Positions 12,439-24,077 are shown, counted from the first letter of the stretch. The stretch is 64,000 nucleotides of DNA from Arachis hypogaea (GCF_003086295.3 NC_092055.1:124535484-124599483), one strand, 5' to 3'. Numbers and translations are program-made. The notes: generated by a model not told the origin, from the letters alone.

Positions 12439-13193
12439 GTTAGGTGGAGCCATTGGCGCTGACATACAAGATATACACGGCGGCCTACAGAGCATTTTAG
12501 GCGAGCACTCGATGACATGGGATTTGACGATGTAAGTTGTAACCATTAATGTTCAATGTTTTTATTCAGACAAATAATTTTTCTAATCGGCCTCTTGGTA
12601 ACTAATGTGTAGTTTATATGGCGGCTGTATATGGGAGTGGGAGTTCCGGATGTCCTCGCTCCCCGCTTGGCTATCTGCTCCACCCATTCGCCGCTAGTGT
12701 CATTCGAGTGCATAGAATGGCACCCGACGGGCCAAGTTAGACGACAGTTCGGGATGCAACAGCTTCCACCAGGCCCGGCGTTCGACCTTGGTCGTGATCA
12801 TTGCAAGCGGTTGACAGGAGCGCAGAACCATGACTGGGGAGAGATTTACAGTGAATGGGTTAATAGGTGGAGATTTGATCGCTATAACACATTGCAGTTA
12901 GGCGAGGAGATTATTGACTTCTATCCTCTCTCAGTGTACTACGAGTGGTACACATAGCAGTATGGGATGTACCTGCGACTGTCAGATAGAGTTGCAGGTG
13001 AAGAGGGTGGCGCCGATGAACCACAACAGCAACAGGAAGAACCAGCTAACCCTCAGGAGCAAGTCCTGCCTCATGAGCAGTAGGAACATGTATTATTATT
13101 AATTACTAGTATTATGATGATTATTATCAATGTTTAGGGTTATAAATTGTTATCAGTAATTACTATTAATTGTATTTAATTAATAATTAGGTG

Positions 13194-13403
13194 CCGGCAT
13201 ATGAGCACCACTATCAGGTCCCGGCATATGAGCACCAAGTTCAGATGCCGGCATATGCCCAGCAGTTTCAGGATCCGGCATATGCCCAACAGTTTTAGGA
13301 TCCAACGTATGCCCATCAGTTTCAGCATCCGGCATATGCCCAGTAGTTTCAGGGTCCGGCATATGCCCAGCAGTTTCAGGATCCGGCATATGCCCAGCAG
13401 TGG
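13194..13403 (+). repeat. 27-bp coding minisatellite in the PMD tail
   Basis: Seven full 27-base units from 13194 to 13382 and a partial eighth encode variants of the 9-residue unit PAYAQQFQD. The first two units read PAYEHHYQV and PAYEHQVQM. Two CAG codons have become TAG (13296, 13344). The repeats keep frame with the C-terminal PMD sequence at 13479-13994. Confidence 0.9.
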
Positions 13404-13994
13404 CCGGCATATCAGCAGCAGGCAGCATATATACCAGAACCACAGCCGCCTCAGGCACCTGAGCCCTACATACCACAGTTGGTGATTCCAGCCGAGGGTC
13501 ACTTTAGTCCGTTGGGTGGATCTGACACCATCAGCTTCTCTCAGGTCCTAAGAGATACATATTTTCTATCCCCGCCGCCACCGCAGGAAGGGCCTGCTAC
13601 ATCTCAGCATTCTGGTGGTCGTCGCGCCACTTCAGGTCATGCTAGTGACTTCGACTTTGATGATCCGACCGGTGATGTAGATCTGCCCGGTCCTTCCGCA
13701 CCACCACGTGGCCAGTTGTTTGATTTGAATGAGTACCCGGAGCGGGAAGAGGAAGACTTGGGATACGACTTGCAGCACTGGTATGATCTTGGTGGAGCGA
13801 GTGCTCCGGGGATGAGTGGCTCCGGTTTGTATGACACTGGTGGTGCGAGCTTGACAGATTTCGGTGGTCCTGACGTTGGTAGTGGGCTTGACGCCGGTGT
13901 GCCTCAGGGTCATCCGTATAACTTACGGACACAGACTACGCCTCCAGACAAATACACCCCATCCTTGTATGCGAAGAAGGCGCTGAGGAAGTAG

Positions 13995-14284
13995 TCTGTT
14001 CTAGTTGATATTGTATTCAGCGTTGTATTCAGATTTGTATTCAGTGTCGTATCTTATATTTAGATGATTGTGTTCAGTTTTATTATTATGACATATTTAG
14101 CTTTGTTCCCGTGTAACTCTGTTTGGATCGAAAATGTTTGTTCTCTAAAAAATTAAACACCGAGGTCAAAAACTTTATTTATTATAAATTGTTAACTAGG
14201 TTAAAGTAAATGATGAGCTTACAAAAAAAGTAACATATAATTGTGAAGTAGGTCATAATAAAGTTACATTGAAAAAATTAACCA
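13995..14284. other. Gap between convergent PMD and transposase genes
   Basis: AT-rich 3' regions of the two convergent genes. Presumably holds both polyadenylation signals; no frame or repeat stands out. Confidence 0.5.
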
Positions 14285-16921
14285 CTAATGACCTCCAGCG
14301 GAGCTTGGACCTGCGCGCTGAAGACATCGGCTGCGGCTATGTCCCTCGCGTCCACATGTAGTGCACCGACGAGGACCACGCATATCACGCGAATCCATCT
14401 CATTCACGTAGCGGGTTGACTTCGGTCTTCCTTTCGTCGCGTGCCTCAATGTCCAATTGGCGATCACCTTCGCTTCTTCGTATCTATCCCACGTGGAGGG
14501 GTCACCCATCGGAACGAACTCACCTCTATACACCTTGTAAATTTCAGACATCTTGTACACATCGTGCACGTACACTTGCCAATCAAGACGTTGGTTGGCG
14601 CAACATGCAAGCACGTGGCGACATGGAAGTCGCTCGACCTGAAAATGGCCACAGTCGCAGTGTCATTGCGCAAGGTTAACAGTGTAAATGGTACCATCTT
14701 GCATTTTGCGAACCTCAAACATCTCGTTGCACCTATCGAACCGGTTGACCACAATGTTTCCTGCACGTCGGAATCTTTCCTCAACTCTCTTCGTTGCAAA
14801 TTCTGAATACGTGAATCCGTTGCGGCGACGCTCATCAGCCTCGGTACTCTTCCGAGTGAAAAACTCATTCAGTCGATAAAAAGTTGACCGGACAAGGGCA
14901 GTTACAAGAAGGTTGCGTGCACCCTTCAGGACAGAATTTATGCACTCTACCAAGTTTGTCGTCATATGTCCCCAACGATGACCACCATCGAATGCCAACA
15001 CCCATTTCTCAACACCGATCTCATCGCACCATTGAGTATATGCCTCACCCCGCTCTTTAAGCCTTTGGTAGTTTTTGTTGTACTCCTGCTCCGTCCTAGA
15101 ATAGCCTGTTGAACAAACCATTTAATTATAAGCAGATGCCACAAATTTACTATGAATAGAACCATAACAGCAATTTGAAATACCTGTATTCACCACGATT
15201 TTATGCAAATATGGAGTCTTGAATCTCCTTAAGAAGTTGGACCCGATGTGCTTGACATGTGCCACGCCCTTGGTGGTGACCATGCACCGTTACTGCGAGC
15301 TATTGCAACGTCGATGGAGGTATGGCGGTCAAAAATAATACCCACACCATCAATGGTAACAACATATCTCCGCAAATTGGTTAGGAAAAACTCCCACGCG
15401 TCTGCTGTCTCCCCCTTGACAATCACAAATGTAATAGGCACAATGTTTTGATTTCCATCTTGTGCAATCGCTACCAGAAGTGCTCCTTTATATTTTTCGT
15501 ACAGGTGCGTGCCATCAACCTGCACCAGTGGCTTGCAGTGTCTGAATGCTACAATACACGGATAGAAGCTCCAAAAAATACAGTGCAGAACTCTTACACC
15601 TTGAACCTCCTCACTCTCACGATAAACGGGGAGCGTTTTAATTTGAACACGAGAACTTGGCATCTTCACTGTCATTGCTTTCAACCATACTGGCAGAGTC
15701 TGGTAAGAAACTTCCCAATCACCGAAATTTTTTGCGACAGCTTTCTGCTTTGCCAACCAAGCCTTGCGGTAACTCACAGTATAGTTGAACCTGCCTTGAA
15801 CTTCTGCAATAATAGACTTCACATTTATCGAGGGGTCTGCTTCGACCAACGGCCTAATGGCATCTGCAATTGTGTCTGAGTCCAACTTGGCATGATCTTG
15901 TGAAATCATGCCCATGGTGCACGTGTGCTTGCCATTGTATCTCCAGATCTCCCAACAAGCTTTTTTTCGAATCAAGCTAGCTCGGAGAAGCCAGTCGCAC
16001 CCTGCACCATACCCCTTGCATTTCGTATAGAATGTCTGCGGCTCAGACTCATACACAGTGTAATCAACTCCTCTAGAGATGGTGTAGCTTTTGATTACAG
16101 ATATCACCGACTCTCTCGAACCAAATTCCATTCCGACACTAAACTCGCCATCTTCTGCCGCAACGTTGCCTTCACCTACGACATGCGCACCGCCATCAGT
16201 CAGACAAGGTAAATAAAATAAGCACTATAGAAAACTTCAGTTAATAATTATGGCATACTTGTATTCGCATACTCAGAAAATTCCGGAGCATGCATGGCTT
16301 CGAGATCTAGAGTCCGCATAAAAGACGGAACACCAAACGGGTGCGGGCTTACAATCGCATTTGCTTCATCTTGTACCGCCGGATTGCCTGCCAAGTCTCC
16401 GTCATCGTTTTCATCATCGAATTCATAGTTAGCTTCGAATTCGTCTTCACTGTCATTATTATCTTCTTCCCAATCTATATCCCCGAACTCATCAACATTG
16501 ATCTTGTCGCCGACCATACTCATCCCCGACTGCTGTTCAAACTCAACGTACACCTCTATCATCAGCACTGAGATCGGGTTTGTTGATAAATATACAACAT
16601 CTGCTGCATACTGGTATCGTCAGTGATGGACATTATTTGAAACTGTATTAACCCACCAAATACTTGCACAGGACTTCTGTATAAAAGATTGCTCACCCTT
16701 TTCAAAATGTGGCTTTGAATGTTATTACAAAGACCATTTTGCAACTCAACAAAACCCATGGTACATGGAATGACAAATGACAATGGACATTCACAAACAA
16801 AAGTCACTCCTTCATGTGTGTTTGTTATAACCTTACCGTTATAATATACTCGCAAGTTTGCAACACCTTCCAAAACTTCAGCCTTAACTAATTCTATTTT
16901 TTTGACACAGTTATCTGCCAA
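14285..16921 (-). pseudogene. MULE transposase (mudrA-like), decayed
   Basis: DDE transposase of a Mutator-like element. Order on the minus strand: an N-terminal region (16921-16562), an acidic linker (DWEEDNNDSEDEFEANYEFD), the MuDR-type DNA-binding region (MEFGSRESVISVIKSYTISR...YGAGCDWLLRASL), the catalytic domain with PLVQVDGTHLYEKYKG (first D), GIIFDRHTSID (second D) and MTTNLVECINSVLKG (E), a SWIM zinc finger (CDCGHFQVERLPCRH) and a CCHC knuckle (CTTCGREGHSRSRC) before the stop at 14285. Introns are at 16176-16258 and 15106-15183. Lesions: TTG where the start ATG is expected (16921), a one-base loss near 16567, a small deletion with frameshift near 15255 just after AWHM, and a CGA-to-TGA stop at 14663-14665 just before the SWIM finger. 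Catalytic residues survive, but no full protein can be made. Confidence 0.88.
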
Positions 16922-17042
16922 AAAAATACCCCACTAAGGACTTTATGCAAGAAAGAACAAGAGGAGAAGTGAAGATGAAGATGAACATCACCAGACTTCA
17001 TATTTATAGGTAAATTTGTGGATTTAAATATTATTTTGTGTA

Positions 17043-17275
17043 CAAAATGCAACCTGCGTTTTGGGGCTTCCAAGAAAAAATTTCTGACACTAACAAAACG
17101 TAGGTTGCGTTTTGTGGGCTTCAAAATTTTTTTTCTTTTTCTAACTTAGTAAAACGCAACTTGCGTTTAGTATTAAACCAAAAAAAAAAAAAAGAAAAAC
17201 CAAAACGTAAGCTACGTTTGGTGTATTTCAAAATTCAAAAAAAATAAACAAATACAAAACGTAATTTACGTTTTG
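17043..17275. repeat. Right terminal array of CAAAACGCA..TGCGTTTTG palindromes
   Basis: Five copies at 17043-17063, 17094-17114, 17150-17170, 17201-17221 and 17255-17275. Later copies read CAAAACGTA and TACGTTTTG, that is C-to-T or G-to-A versions of the left-end arms that keep the palindrome intact. Spacing is 30-56 bases. Confidence 0.85.
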
Positions 17276-17344
17276 TCTCTAAACCCATAGCAGTGCAATA
17301 TTTTGCTATGCCTCCATTTCATGGTGTTACACCATGAGCTTCTC

Positions 17345-19340
17345 CATTTACAAAAAAAACTAGAACGAGGCCCGCGCAATACGCGGATGGTAAATTAATA
17401 ATAATATATAATAAATATTAAAAATGACTATATTTTATAGAATTAAATTAAATATGTGTAAATTAAAGTTAAATTTAAAATGTGTTTTGTTTAAAATAAT
17501 TTGTAGTACAAAAGATTTGGATGTTGGAGTTGTACAAACTACAAATTGATATTTTTATTTGGTGATTTGATTTTTGGATTTGTTTTAGTTGATGGACTTA
17601 GTTTTCTTATGTGGTGCTCGTCCTCATTTTTCTTGTAACAAATGTTTAAATTCGTTCATCATATTTCTCTTCACAATTATATAAAGATGTGTTTCCTGCA
17701 GTGTTAGTAAATCATAGTTAATAATTAGTTAAAAAGGAACAATGAATAGCATATTAAAAGAAGTATAATTTTAACGATATTAAAATACAATTATATATAA
17801 AGTATTATAGAATAATATAAAAAGTATAAAAAGCAAAAATAATTAAAATATTTTTTTCGTAAATTTAATTTAAAAATATAATAAATATGTTTGTTTTGTA
17901 CATTTTCATCTAATATAATCATTTCTAAGTAAAGAGACTCTTTTTTATTTGTGGGTGTTAATGTTTTCCATAGATGAACCACGCGAACTTTGATAAATCA
18001 ATTGTCTTTTTATTTGTTGATATTGTCCAAAGAATGATACTCCATTGAGTAAGTTTAAGATGTTGTGTAGTTTCGAAATTAATTTTTTGTGCTAAATTTG
18101 ATGTCATTTGAAAGAATAGTGATAAGAAACTTACATAAATAGTTCAAATAGTATGGAATTTGAATATTTGTAATGTAAAATTTATTATGATTATTAATAT
18201 TATTATTACATTTGATTATGAATGTTTATTATATTTAATGAGTTATTTATAGAAATTAACAAATTAATTATTGGAGTTATAAATTTATTGTATTGTTTAT
18301 AACGATGAGATATATTTAGTGAGATATAATAAATATATGGATATAGATTGAATGTGTTTGTAAGTTACAAATTTGACTACAAATTTTGTATATTTTATTT
18401 TTTTTGCTGATTTAAAAATAATAGTTGATTTAGCAAAGACTGAGTGATTGATTCTAATATTTTGCCAAGTAAGCGATGTTGTTGACATGGAATTAATAGA
18501 AAGAAAAAGATGTTTTAAAAATAACGTGAATAAACTTATATATCTACTTTTATATATTAAAAATAGATGAGCCTTTCTTTGCTCTCTTTTCTTTTTTTTA
18601 TTTTCCTCTCAAACAAACATGGCATAAATGTAAGCTATAGAATCTGAACGACAAAATGAGATTCCCATTGAGAAGAAAGCGAAAATCAACTAAAGGAATC
18701 AGGAAAATTAAATGGAAAAAAGTTTGAATTGAAGAATGATTAGGTGTCAGTGCAAGGGAATGAATGGTGAAAGAAGGCACTTTCTAAGGGAAGTGGACAA
18801 AATTTACCTACATATGATTAGTAATTAGGTTAAATGATTGATTAAGAAATTGGTTCCAGCTATGTCAATAGGCAAGAAATCATTTGAATTGATAAAATGA
18901 TTAGCTTTAAAATTTGAATTTTGTGTGTACATGCAGCAATTCATTGTGAAAGAAGATTGCATACGCTTCCAAGTGGTGAGGATGCTGAAGAACTCCCCTT
19001 TTCTTTGCATAAACAACGGCAGATTGAGCATCAGACGTGTCGATCACGAGGAATGTATTGTAGTGACATTGTACTGTTAACTGCCAAATGCACGGTCTAG
19101 CATAAACTCTAGTCTTGACTCTTGACACAGCTGAACAGGCGATTGCCAAATTGACACGCATTCCGCTGGGTTGAGTCTCTGACAAAGAAGTGGGGCCCAC
19201 TCTTTCCCACCGATTCATTCCCTAGCGTTCCAGTTTCCATTTTTCTCCGTAACTGAATTTCGTTAACCCTCCTTCCTGCACAAACCCACCTTCATGCATA
19301 TATCGAATCAACTAACCGTACGCACTCTATGATATCACTA
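17345..19340. other. AT-rich intergenic stretch
   Basis: Mostly AT-rich. A short GC hairpin, CCGCG-caata-CGCGG (17372-17386), could be the end of a degenerate Helitron-like or other repeat, but no further terminal signals were found. About 19060-19340 has higher GC and is probably upstream sequence of the VPS13-like pseudogene. Confidence 0.35.
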
Positions 19341-19351
19341 TCACACTCATT

Positions 19352-22300
19352 ATGCCATTGAAAAGCTTCATCCGACGGAAACTACTCTCCCTGCTTCAGC
19401 CATGGTTGAGAGAAGAGCCCCAACTCGACATCTAGTTAGGGTTCCGTCACTCCCTTGCCGTCGCCGAGAACCTTCGTTTTGACGTCTGTGTTCTCAACCG
19501 ACTGTTCGACTCCCCTTCTTGCCTCTTTATCAAGGAGCTCACAATCGAACACCTCACTCTCAGATTCTCGTCCTGGCTCTCCGCAGCCTTCAACATCGAA
19601 GTTCACGGCGTTCGCATTATGCTAGCTTTCGAGTGTGTAGCTCCAGTTGAACAGTTTTCTATTATTTGGCGGTTTCAATTTTTTTTATCTTGTTTTATTT
19701 CTGTTTTTGTGATGCACGTACTTTTGTTAACTGGCATGACTGTTTGGTTTGTTCTTGAAGTATGCCGGATGAGGAGGTAAGCGCCAGGAGGTTGCATTCG
19801 TCGAAATTTGATTATACGGATTATCTTAGAAAGCTCCTTGAGGTTCTTGATCCTGAGGTAATGGATGAATTCCACTGGAAGTTAGAGTTTAGGATACTAT
19901 TCAATTTGTTTGAATGTATGATGCACGGACACGGACACTGACACGGACACGGGACACGTCGACACGCGAATTTTAAAATCTTACATGACACGGGGACACG
20001 CATATATATAAAATATAAAGTATTTTTTAAATAAATTGTAATGATATTTTGATATTTTATTGATATTAAAATATAAATTAAAATTTTTAATTATTTTTAA
20101 TGTCTTATTTTAATTATATCAAGTATTTAAAATATTTTTTGTTTTAATAAATAATAATATATACTATATCTAAATTTATTTTAAGAATATATGTTAAGAA
20201 TAAGACTGGACACGCGGACACGTGATGGTATTTAGGTGTGTCCAGGCGTGTCCGGAGAAGAATTTTTTATTTTTTATTAAGACATGGTTGGACACAACAG
20301 ACACGCGTGTCAGACGAGTGTCGTGTCCGAAATGTGTCCGACACGCAGACACGATAACTCAGCGAAGTGTCCGTGCTTCATAGGTTTGAATTGGTGAAAC
20401 TTCTTAGTTTTCAGTCTAATAACGGATTGTCATTAAAAAAATTGATATAAATTTTGGCGGTTATGTTACCTGTTATTGTATATAAATATTCATAGGTACA
20501 TGGAATATGAGTTTAATTTGCATGCTCGTGGCAATACTATTGGAATATATAAAACATAATGAAAAATAGTACTGAAACTACCTAATGGGGAGAACTGTAT
20601 AGTAGTGCGTGTTTCAAGCCATCGTCTTAACCGTTTATAGTTATATGTTGATGCTATAATGGTCATTTAGGTTTGATATATCATTTATGTTCTTTGGATT
20701 ATGAGGGAGAAAGATGTCTTAGCCGCAAACTTTTGTTATGAGAAATTAATTTGTTAATTATAATGTCATTATTTTTTTGTTTGGATTTAGGGATGTTCTT
20801 TGCATCATGTTTTGGAGAGCAAAGTTTTTGCTGACCCTGAAAGGAAAGATCTTACATCATCTTTCTTGAATCTTATTATGAAGTCGTCTCACCTAGAGGC
20901 ACATGACATTAACATGGAGATTCAGTTTCCTATCTTTAATGCCGAGTTTATGTGTTTTGGGGAAGTAAAGAATTTTAGTGCAAGATCTGATAATCTTGAT
21001 CAGAAATGTCTCTTTAGAGGTTTCCTTACTACAATTTTGATTCCAGTGAGAGAGGGCTCATATATGTTAAATTGCACTGGATTGAGAGTCGGATTTATTG
21101 GTAAAAATCAGCCTGACCGTGCTTTGCTTTCATCTGATGTGCACATTTTCATTACATTAAGGGATCTTCAGTTGGTTGATTGCACTCTCTGTTTCCCAGA
21201 ACTAGGCTTTTCATTTACTCCAAAAGATGTTTCTGTATTTCTAGTTATTCACAAATTGCTATCTGATAAGAACAATGAAGCTAGAAGTGCTAGAGAATTA
21301 TGGAGAATAGCTGCAAATAAAATTGGCCATATGACTATAATTCCTATGTTATCATTGCAAAGATTAGTTGGTATTATAGGTCAATGAAAACATTATGTTG
21401 ATGCTTATGAGAATCTCTTGCTGCTAGTTGGATATTCTACTGGCCCAATGTGGAAAATGTCCATTTCTAAAATGTTTCAGAGAAAACAGGTTTTCAGTTC
21501 TGCTAGAAACAACTGGAAGGTTATATCAAACATTGAGAAGAAGTTACCTGTTGAAGGCATATCACTAGTGAGGCGAATAGCTCGTCATAGAGCAGCATTG
21601 GAAGTTCCCTCTGATTGTCATGAGGAATGTTTGGCCACGAGTAAATTTGTTTGCCCTTTTCTTTCTGTTTTGATGCTTATTTGGAAAGTGATCTCAAAGA
21701 TAATCTGTTGTTTCTTAAACATATTTGGGGAAAAGATAGTGGAAGATTCAGATATTGACGGATGTTTGCGAAGCTCTAGTAAAGATCTTTATCAAAGGTG
21801 TTGTTTTGTGCTAAACTTTGGGAAAATCATAGTAAGATTGTCCCAAATTAATGAAATCCAACCTTCTGCATATGAAAAGTTGCATGCACATACTGGAATA
21901 GCATACTCAGATTTCCTTCCAATATGTTTCTGTATTGATCAATTTTTACTAGTAACCATTAAAGATAATTTTGGACAGAGAGTCTTTGTGTCATGTGGGC
22001 AAATGAAGGTTGAACCTGCACCTTTGACAGTGTTTCCAGAAGCAAGTCCAATGAATAAGCTTAATACAGATGAAGAAAATGGAGAGGAAGGCACCCAGGG
22101 ATCAATTCTGTCGTGTGAACCTGCAAAATCATTTGTCCTGTCAGAATCTAATGTAGCCCAGGCTGAAGATACTTGTGATTCTCATGTTCATAGCTTTATG
22201 GGAAAATTGTCTGCTAGTTGGAAGGGAATTTGTAGTAGTTTTAGTGAAAGTGAGATTGAGTATTCTGAAAATCCATGCCTTCTCTGTAAGTTTGAGACAT

Positions 22301-22982
22301 CTTCCGCATATCAAGACAATAAGAATCCCTGTTTTGGGTTTTGTGAATTTGGTTTTATGCTTGGAAAGATAAATTTATTTTTGACTCACTTTTCAGTATC
22401 ATCTGTGTCTCTACTTGTTAGTCAGATACAACATGTTTGCACGGCGGACAGGAAGGAAGCATCCGATGCTCCAAACTTAGTAGATAAAGCAGAACATGCC
22501 TGGGTTGACACATATGAGTATTATGCCAAACAAATGATTATTTACTTGCTTCAAAAACTACCACAGAATCATTTCCATTTTGGAGCATTTGTTGATGGTC
22601 CATTTGTAAGATTTTCACTCAAAAGAGAGGCTGGTCTTGATGGCCAAGACATTAATGACATTGCCAGCCATGATAACTTTGACAATAATTTTGATTTTCA
22701 TGATATTGAAGTGGCTGTTGGTTCACCTTCATTATTAGATATGTCACCATTGACAGATCTGTTTGGGCTTGATGATGCCAAAGCAGAGTATATTACATTG
22801 GAACCTTGTGTGGTTGATATTCCAAAACCCGATAATGATAAGTACGTATCTTCAGGAAAGATATCAGTTGGTTCCTATATTCATCAAAATGGCTTAAATG
22901 TTTATTTGGAGGAGTTAGCAGACAAACATCAGATTCAACTTTTAGTGGTAAAACCAATCATTGTACAGATATTATCAGTCAG
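19352..22982 (+). pseudogene. VPS13-like lipid-transfer protein gene, N-terminal part, disrupted
   Basis: Three exons: 19352-19632, 19761-19857 and 20791-22982, with agreeing phases. The product starts MPLKSFIRRKLLSLLQPWLR and resembles the plant protein At3g20720, a chorein/VPS13-type (bridge-like lipid-transfer) protein that would move lipids between membranes. Seen: the Leu-rich amphipathic N-terminus, ENLRFDVCVLN, KELTIEHLTLRFSSW, and a long beta-rich exon 3 to ...LLVVKPIIVQILSV. Two nonsense codons: TAG at 19433 (CAG expected) and TGA at 21385 (TGG expected, GQ-stop-KHYVDAYENLL). Exon 3 ends at a plausible donor (AG|GTAGAT), but no further exon was recognised downstream, so the 3' part seems lost. 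A MITE sits in intron 2. The subfamily assignment rests on memory; a general VPS13-like call is safer. Confidence 0.6.
19916..20383. mobile_element. hAT-type MITE in an intron
   Basis: A 468-bp element with termini TATGATGCACGGACAC and GTGTCCGTGCTTCATA (one mismatch) and a perfect 8-bp target duplication GTTTGAAT (19908-19915 and 20384-20391). Its subterminal parts are full of GGACACG and CGTGTCC words. It lies in intron 2 of the VPS13-like pseudogene. Confidence 0.9.
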
Positions 22983-23566
22983 GTAGATGTTTTATTTTGA
23001 TTATCCATTTTCCTCAATTTATGATGATGTCCCAGCAAGCATTCTTATATCTTGATGAGTTCTTTCTTTCTTTAATATCCATCCCCTCCCCCCCTCTTCT
23101 ATTCTCTTGTTTATCTGCTTTCTGCAATATTATTTGTGGACTATTGTTTATTTGGAACTTAAATAATTCTGATGTTGCAATTTTGCATGTGCACATATCT
23201 TGACATTGGCATTGGCTGATTCTTGTCTTCATGTATGTTCTTCTTTTAGGCACATCTCTATTTAATTTCGTTTAATGAAAATGGGAATATCTTGAATTTT
23301 GAGGTAGCTTGGCATTTGCCATTTCTGGAATAGTTTGTTTGGTCCATTAGACAAGAATTTGATGTGTTATGTATCTTCCATTCCCCTTTTATTCAAAGAA
23401 TTTGAGGGTACAGGTTGTTTTCTTTTTTCTTTTTAAGATGGGGCAGGAAGTGAGTCAAATTGGCTTGTGAGTTAGTTTGAGCTCAACTTATTGATAGCTT
23501 GGTAAGCTGTGCTCATGAGCGTGTGAACTGAACTTGAGAATGGATTTGCTTAAATAAGGTCTGGTC

Positions 23567-23599
<33 letters not shown>

Positions 23600-23875
23600 G
23601 GCACCATAGCATGTACGCTGGAGTTTATGATGCCTATGGTTATGATGATTATGGTGGCTATATAAGTTTGGCAACACTTAAAGTCACACTTTTTTAAACA
23701 TGTTAGTAACACTTCTGAACCCTACTGGCTATGAGCTCACGTGTCGATTAAACTTCTGAACCCGACACATTCGGTAGCTAAATATAAACATTGTCTCTCT
23801 GTTGTACTTCCCCAGGAGAAACATAAAGAAGAGAATCCTCAACCTTCCACCATCTCACTGGAGGCAGTGCTATCT
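22983..23875. other. Downstream of the VPS13-like relic
   Basis: T-rich DNA that looks intronic, with a (GT)n(AT)n microsatellite at about 23566-23600. No next exon of the pseudogene was found. Confidence 0.45.
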
Positions 23876-24077
23876 GGGATATAGTGCCCGTCACACTCTT
23901 GGGATATAGTACCTGCCATACTACTCCGGGATATAGTGCCTACTACACTTTTGCGATATAGTGCCCATCACACCCTTGGGATATAGTGCTCACCACACTC
24001 TTGGGATATAGTGCTCGTCACACTCTTGGGATATAGTGTCCATCACACTCTTGAAATATAGTGTCTGCCACACTCTT
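23876..24077. repeat. 25-bp minisatellite, eight copies
   Basis: Eight tandem units, seven of 25 bases and one of 27, start at 23876. The unit begins GGGATATAGTGCCCGTCACA and ends CTCTT; the last copy is GAAATATAGTG. Around it are further phrases about GTGAGCGGGATAAA and ACCACCGTCC (24185-24400), which look like part of the same larger repeat. It has no coding sense. Confidence 0.9.

Larger units (their letters stand above)
11325..13994 (+). pseudogene. Plant mobile domain (PMD) gene inside the MULE, decayed
   Basis: Codes for a PMD (MAIN/MAIL1-like) protein of the kind found in transposons. In order: DFTKPEEHIIEYLDHLPW (11346-11399), an intron with microsatellites, then ETFNEVATASLAL, GHSALLSALVERWRSETHTF, EVTVTLEDVSYILGLPVNRE and the rest of the PMD fold to about 12340. 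A second intron (about 12345-12443) follows, then WSHWR..HFRRALDDMG, a third intron (about 12533-12612), YMGVGVPDVLAPRLAICSTH and RLTGAQNHDWGEIYSEWVNR. The tail is a Gln/Pro-rich 9-residue repeat (from 13194) and an acidic C-terminus ending at 13994. Lesions: probable start ATG to ATA near 11325, stop TAA 11709, a one-base loss near 12243, TGA 12460, TAG 12955, a damaged donor near 13081, and TAG at 13296 and 13344. Dead gene; the family call is firm, intron borders are approximate. Confidence 0.8.
10870..17340. mobile_element. Degenerate Mutator-like element carrying PMD and transposase genes
   Basis: A composite of about 6.4 kb. The left end holds a palindrome array (10931-11235), then a PMD gene on the plus strand (11325-13994), a 290-base gap, a MULE transposase on the minus strand (14285-16921), and a right palindrome array (17043-17275). 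The two genes converge tail to tail, as mudrA and mudrB do in MuDR. Terminal sequences near 10884 (CATGGAGTGTAATCCAC) and, inverted, near 17332 (CATGGTGTAACACCATG) are loosely similar and may be the eroded TIRs. I found no target duplication, so the borders are approximate. Both genes carry several disabling lesions. Confidence 0.75.

Noticed and set aside
12211..12546. Several overlapping frames rich in Val, Ile, Tyr or Asn
   Set aside because: Produced by the TTATTG hexamer repeat in an intron; only the short part before 12340 is real PMD coding sequence.
13201..13485. Open frame with repeated RHMPSSFRI
   Set aside because: Out-of-frame reading of the PAYAQQFQD coding repeat; the frame shared with 13479-13994 is the true one.
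15248..15879. Plus-strand frames opposite the transposase
   Set aside because: Shadows of the minus-strand MULE transposase coding sequence.
18907..19218. Minus-strand 103-aa open frame
   Set aside because: No recognisable domain, no splice context, and no support beyond length.
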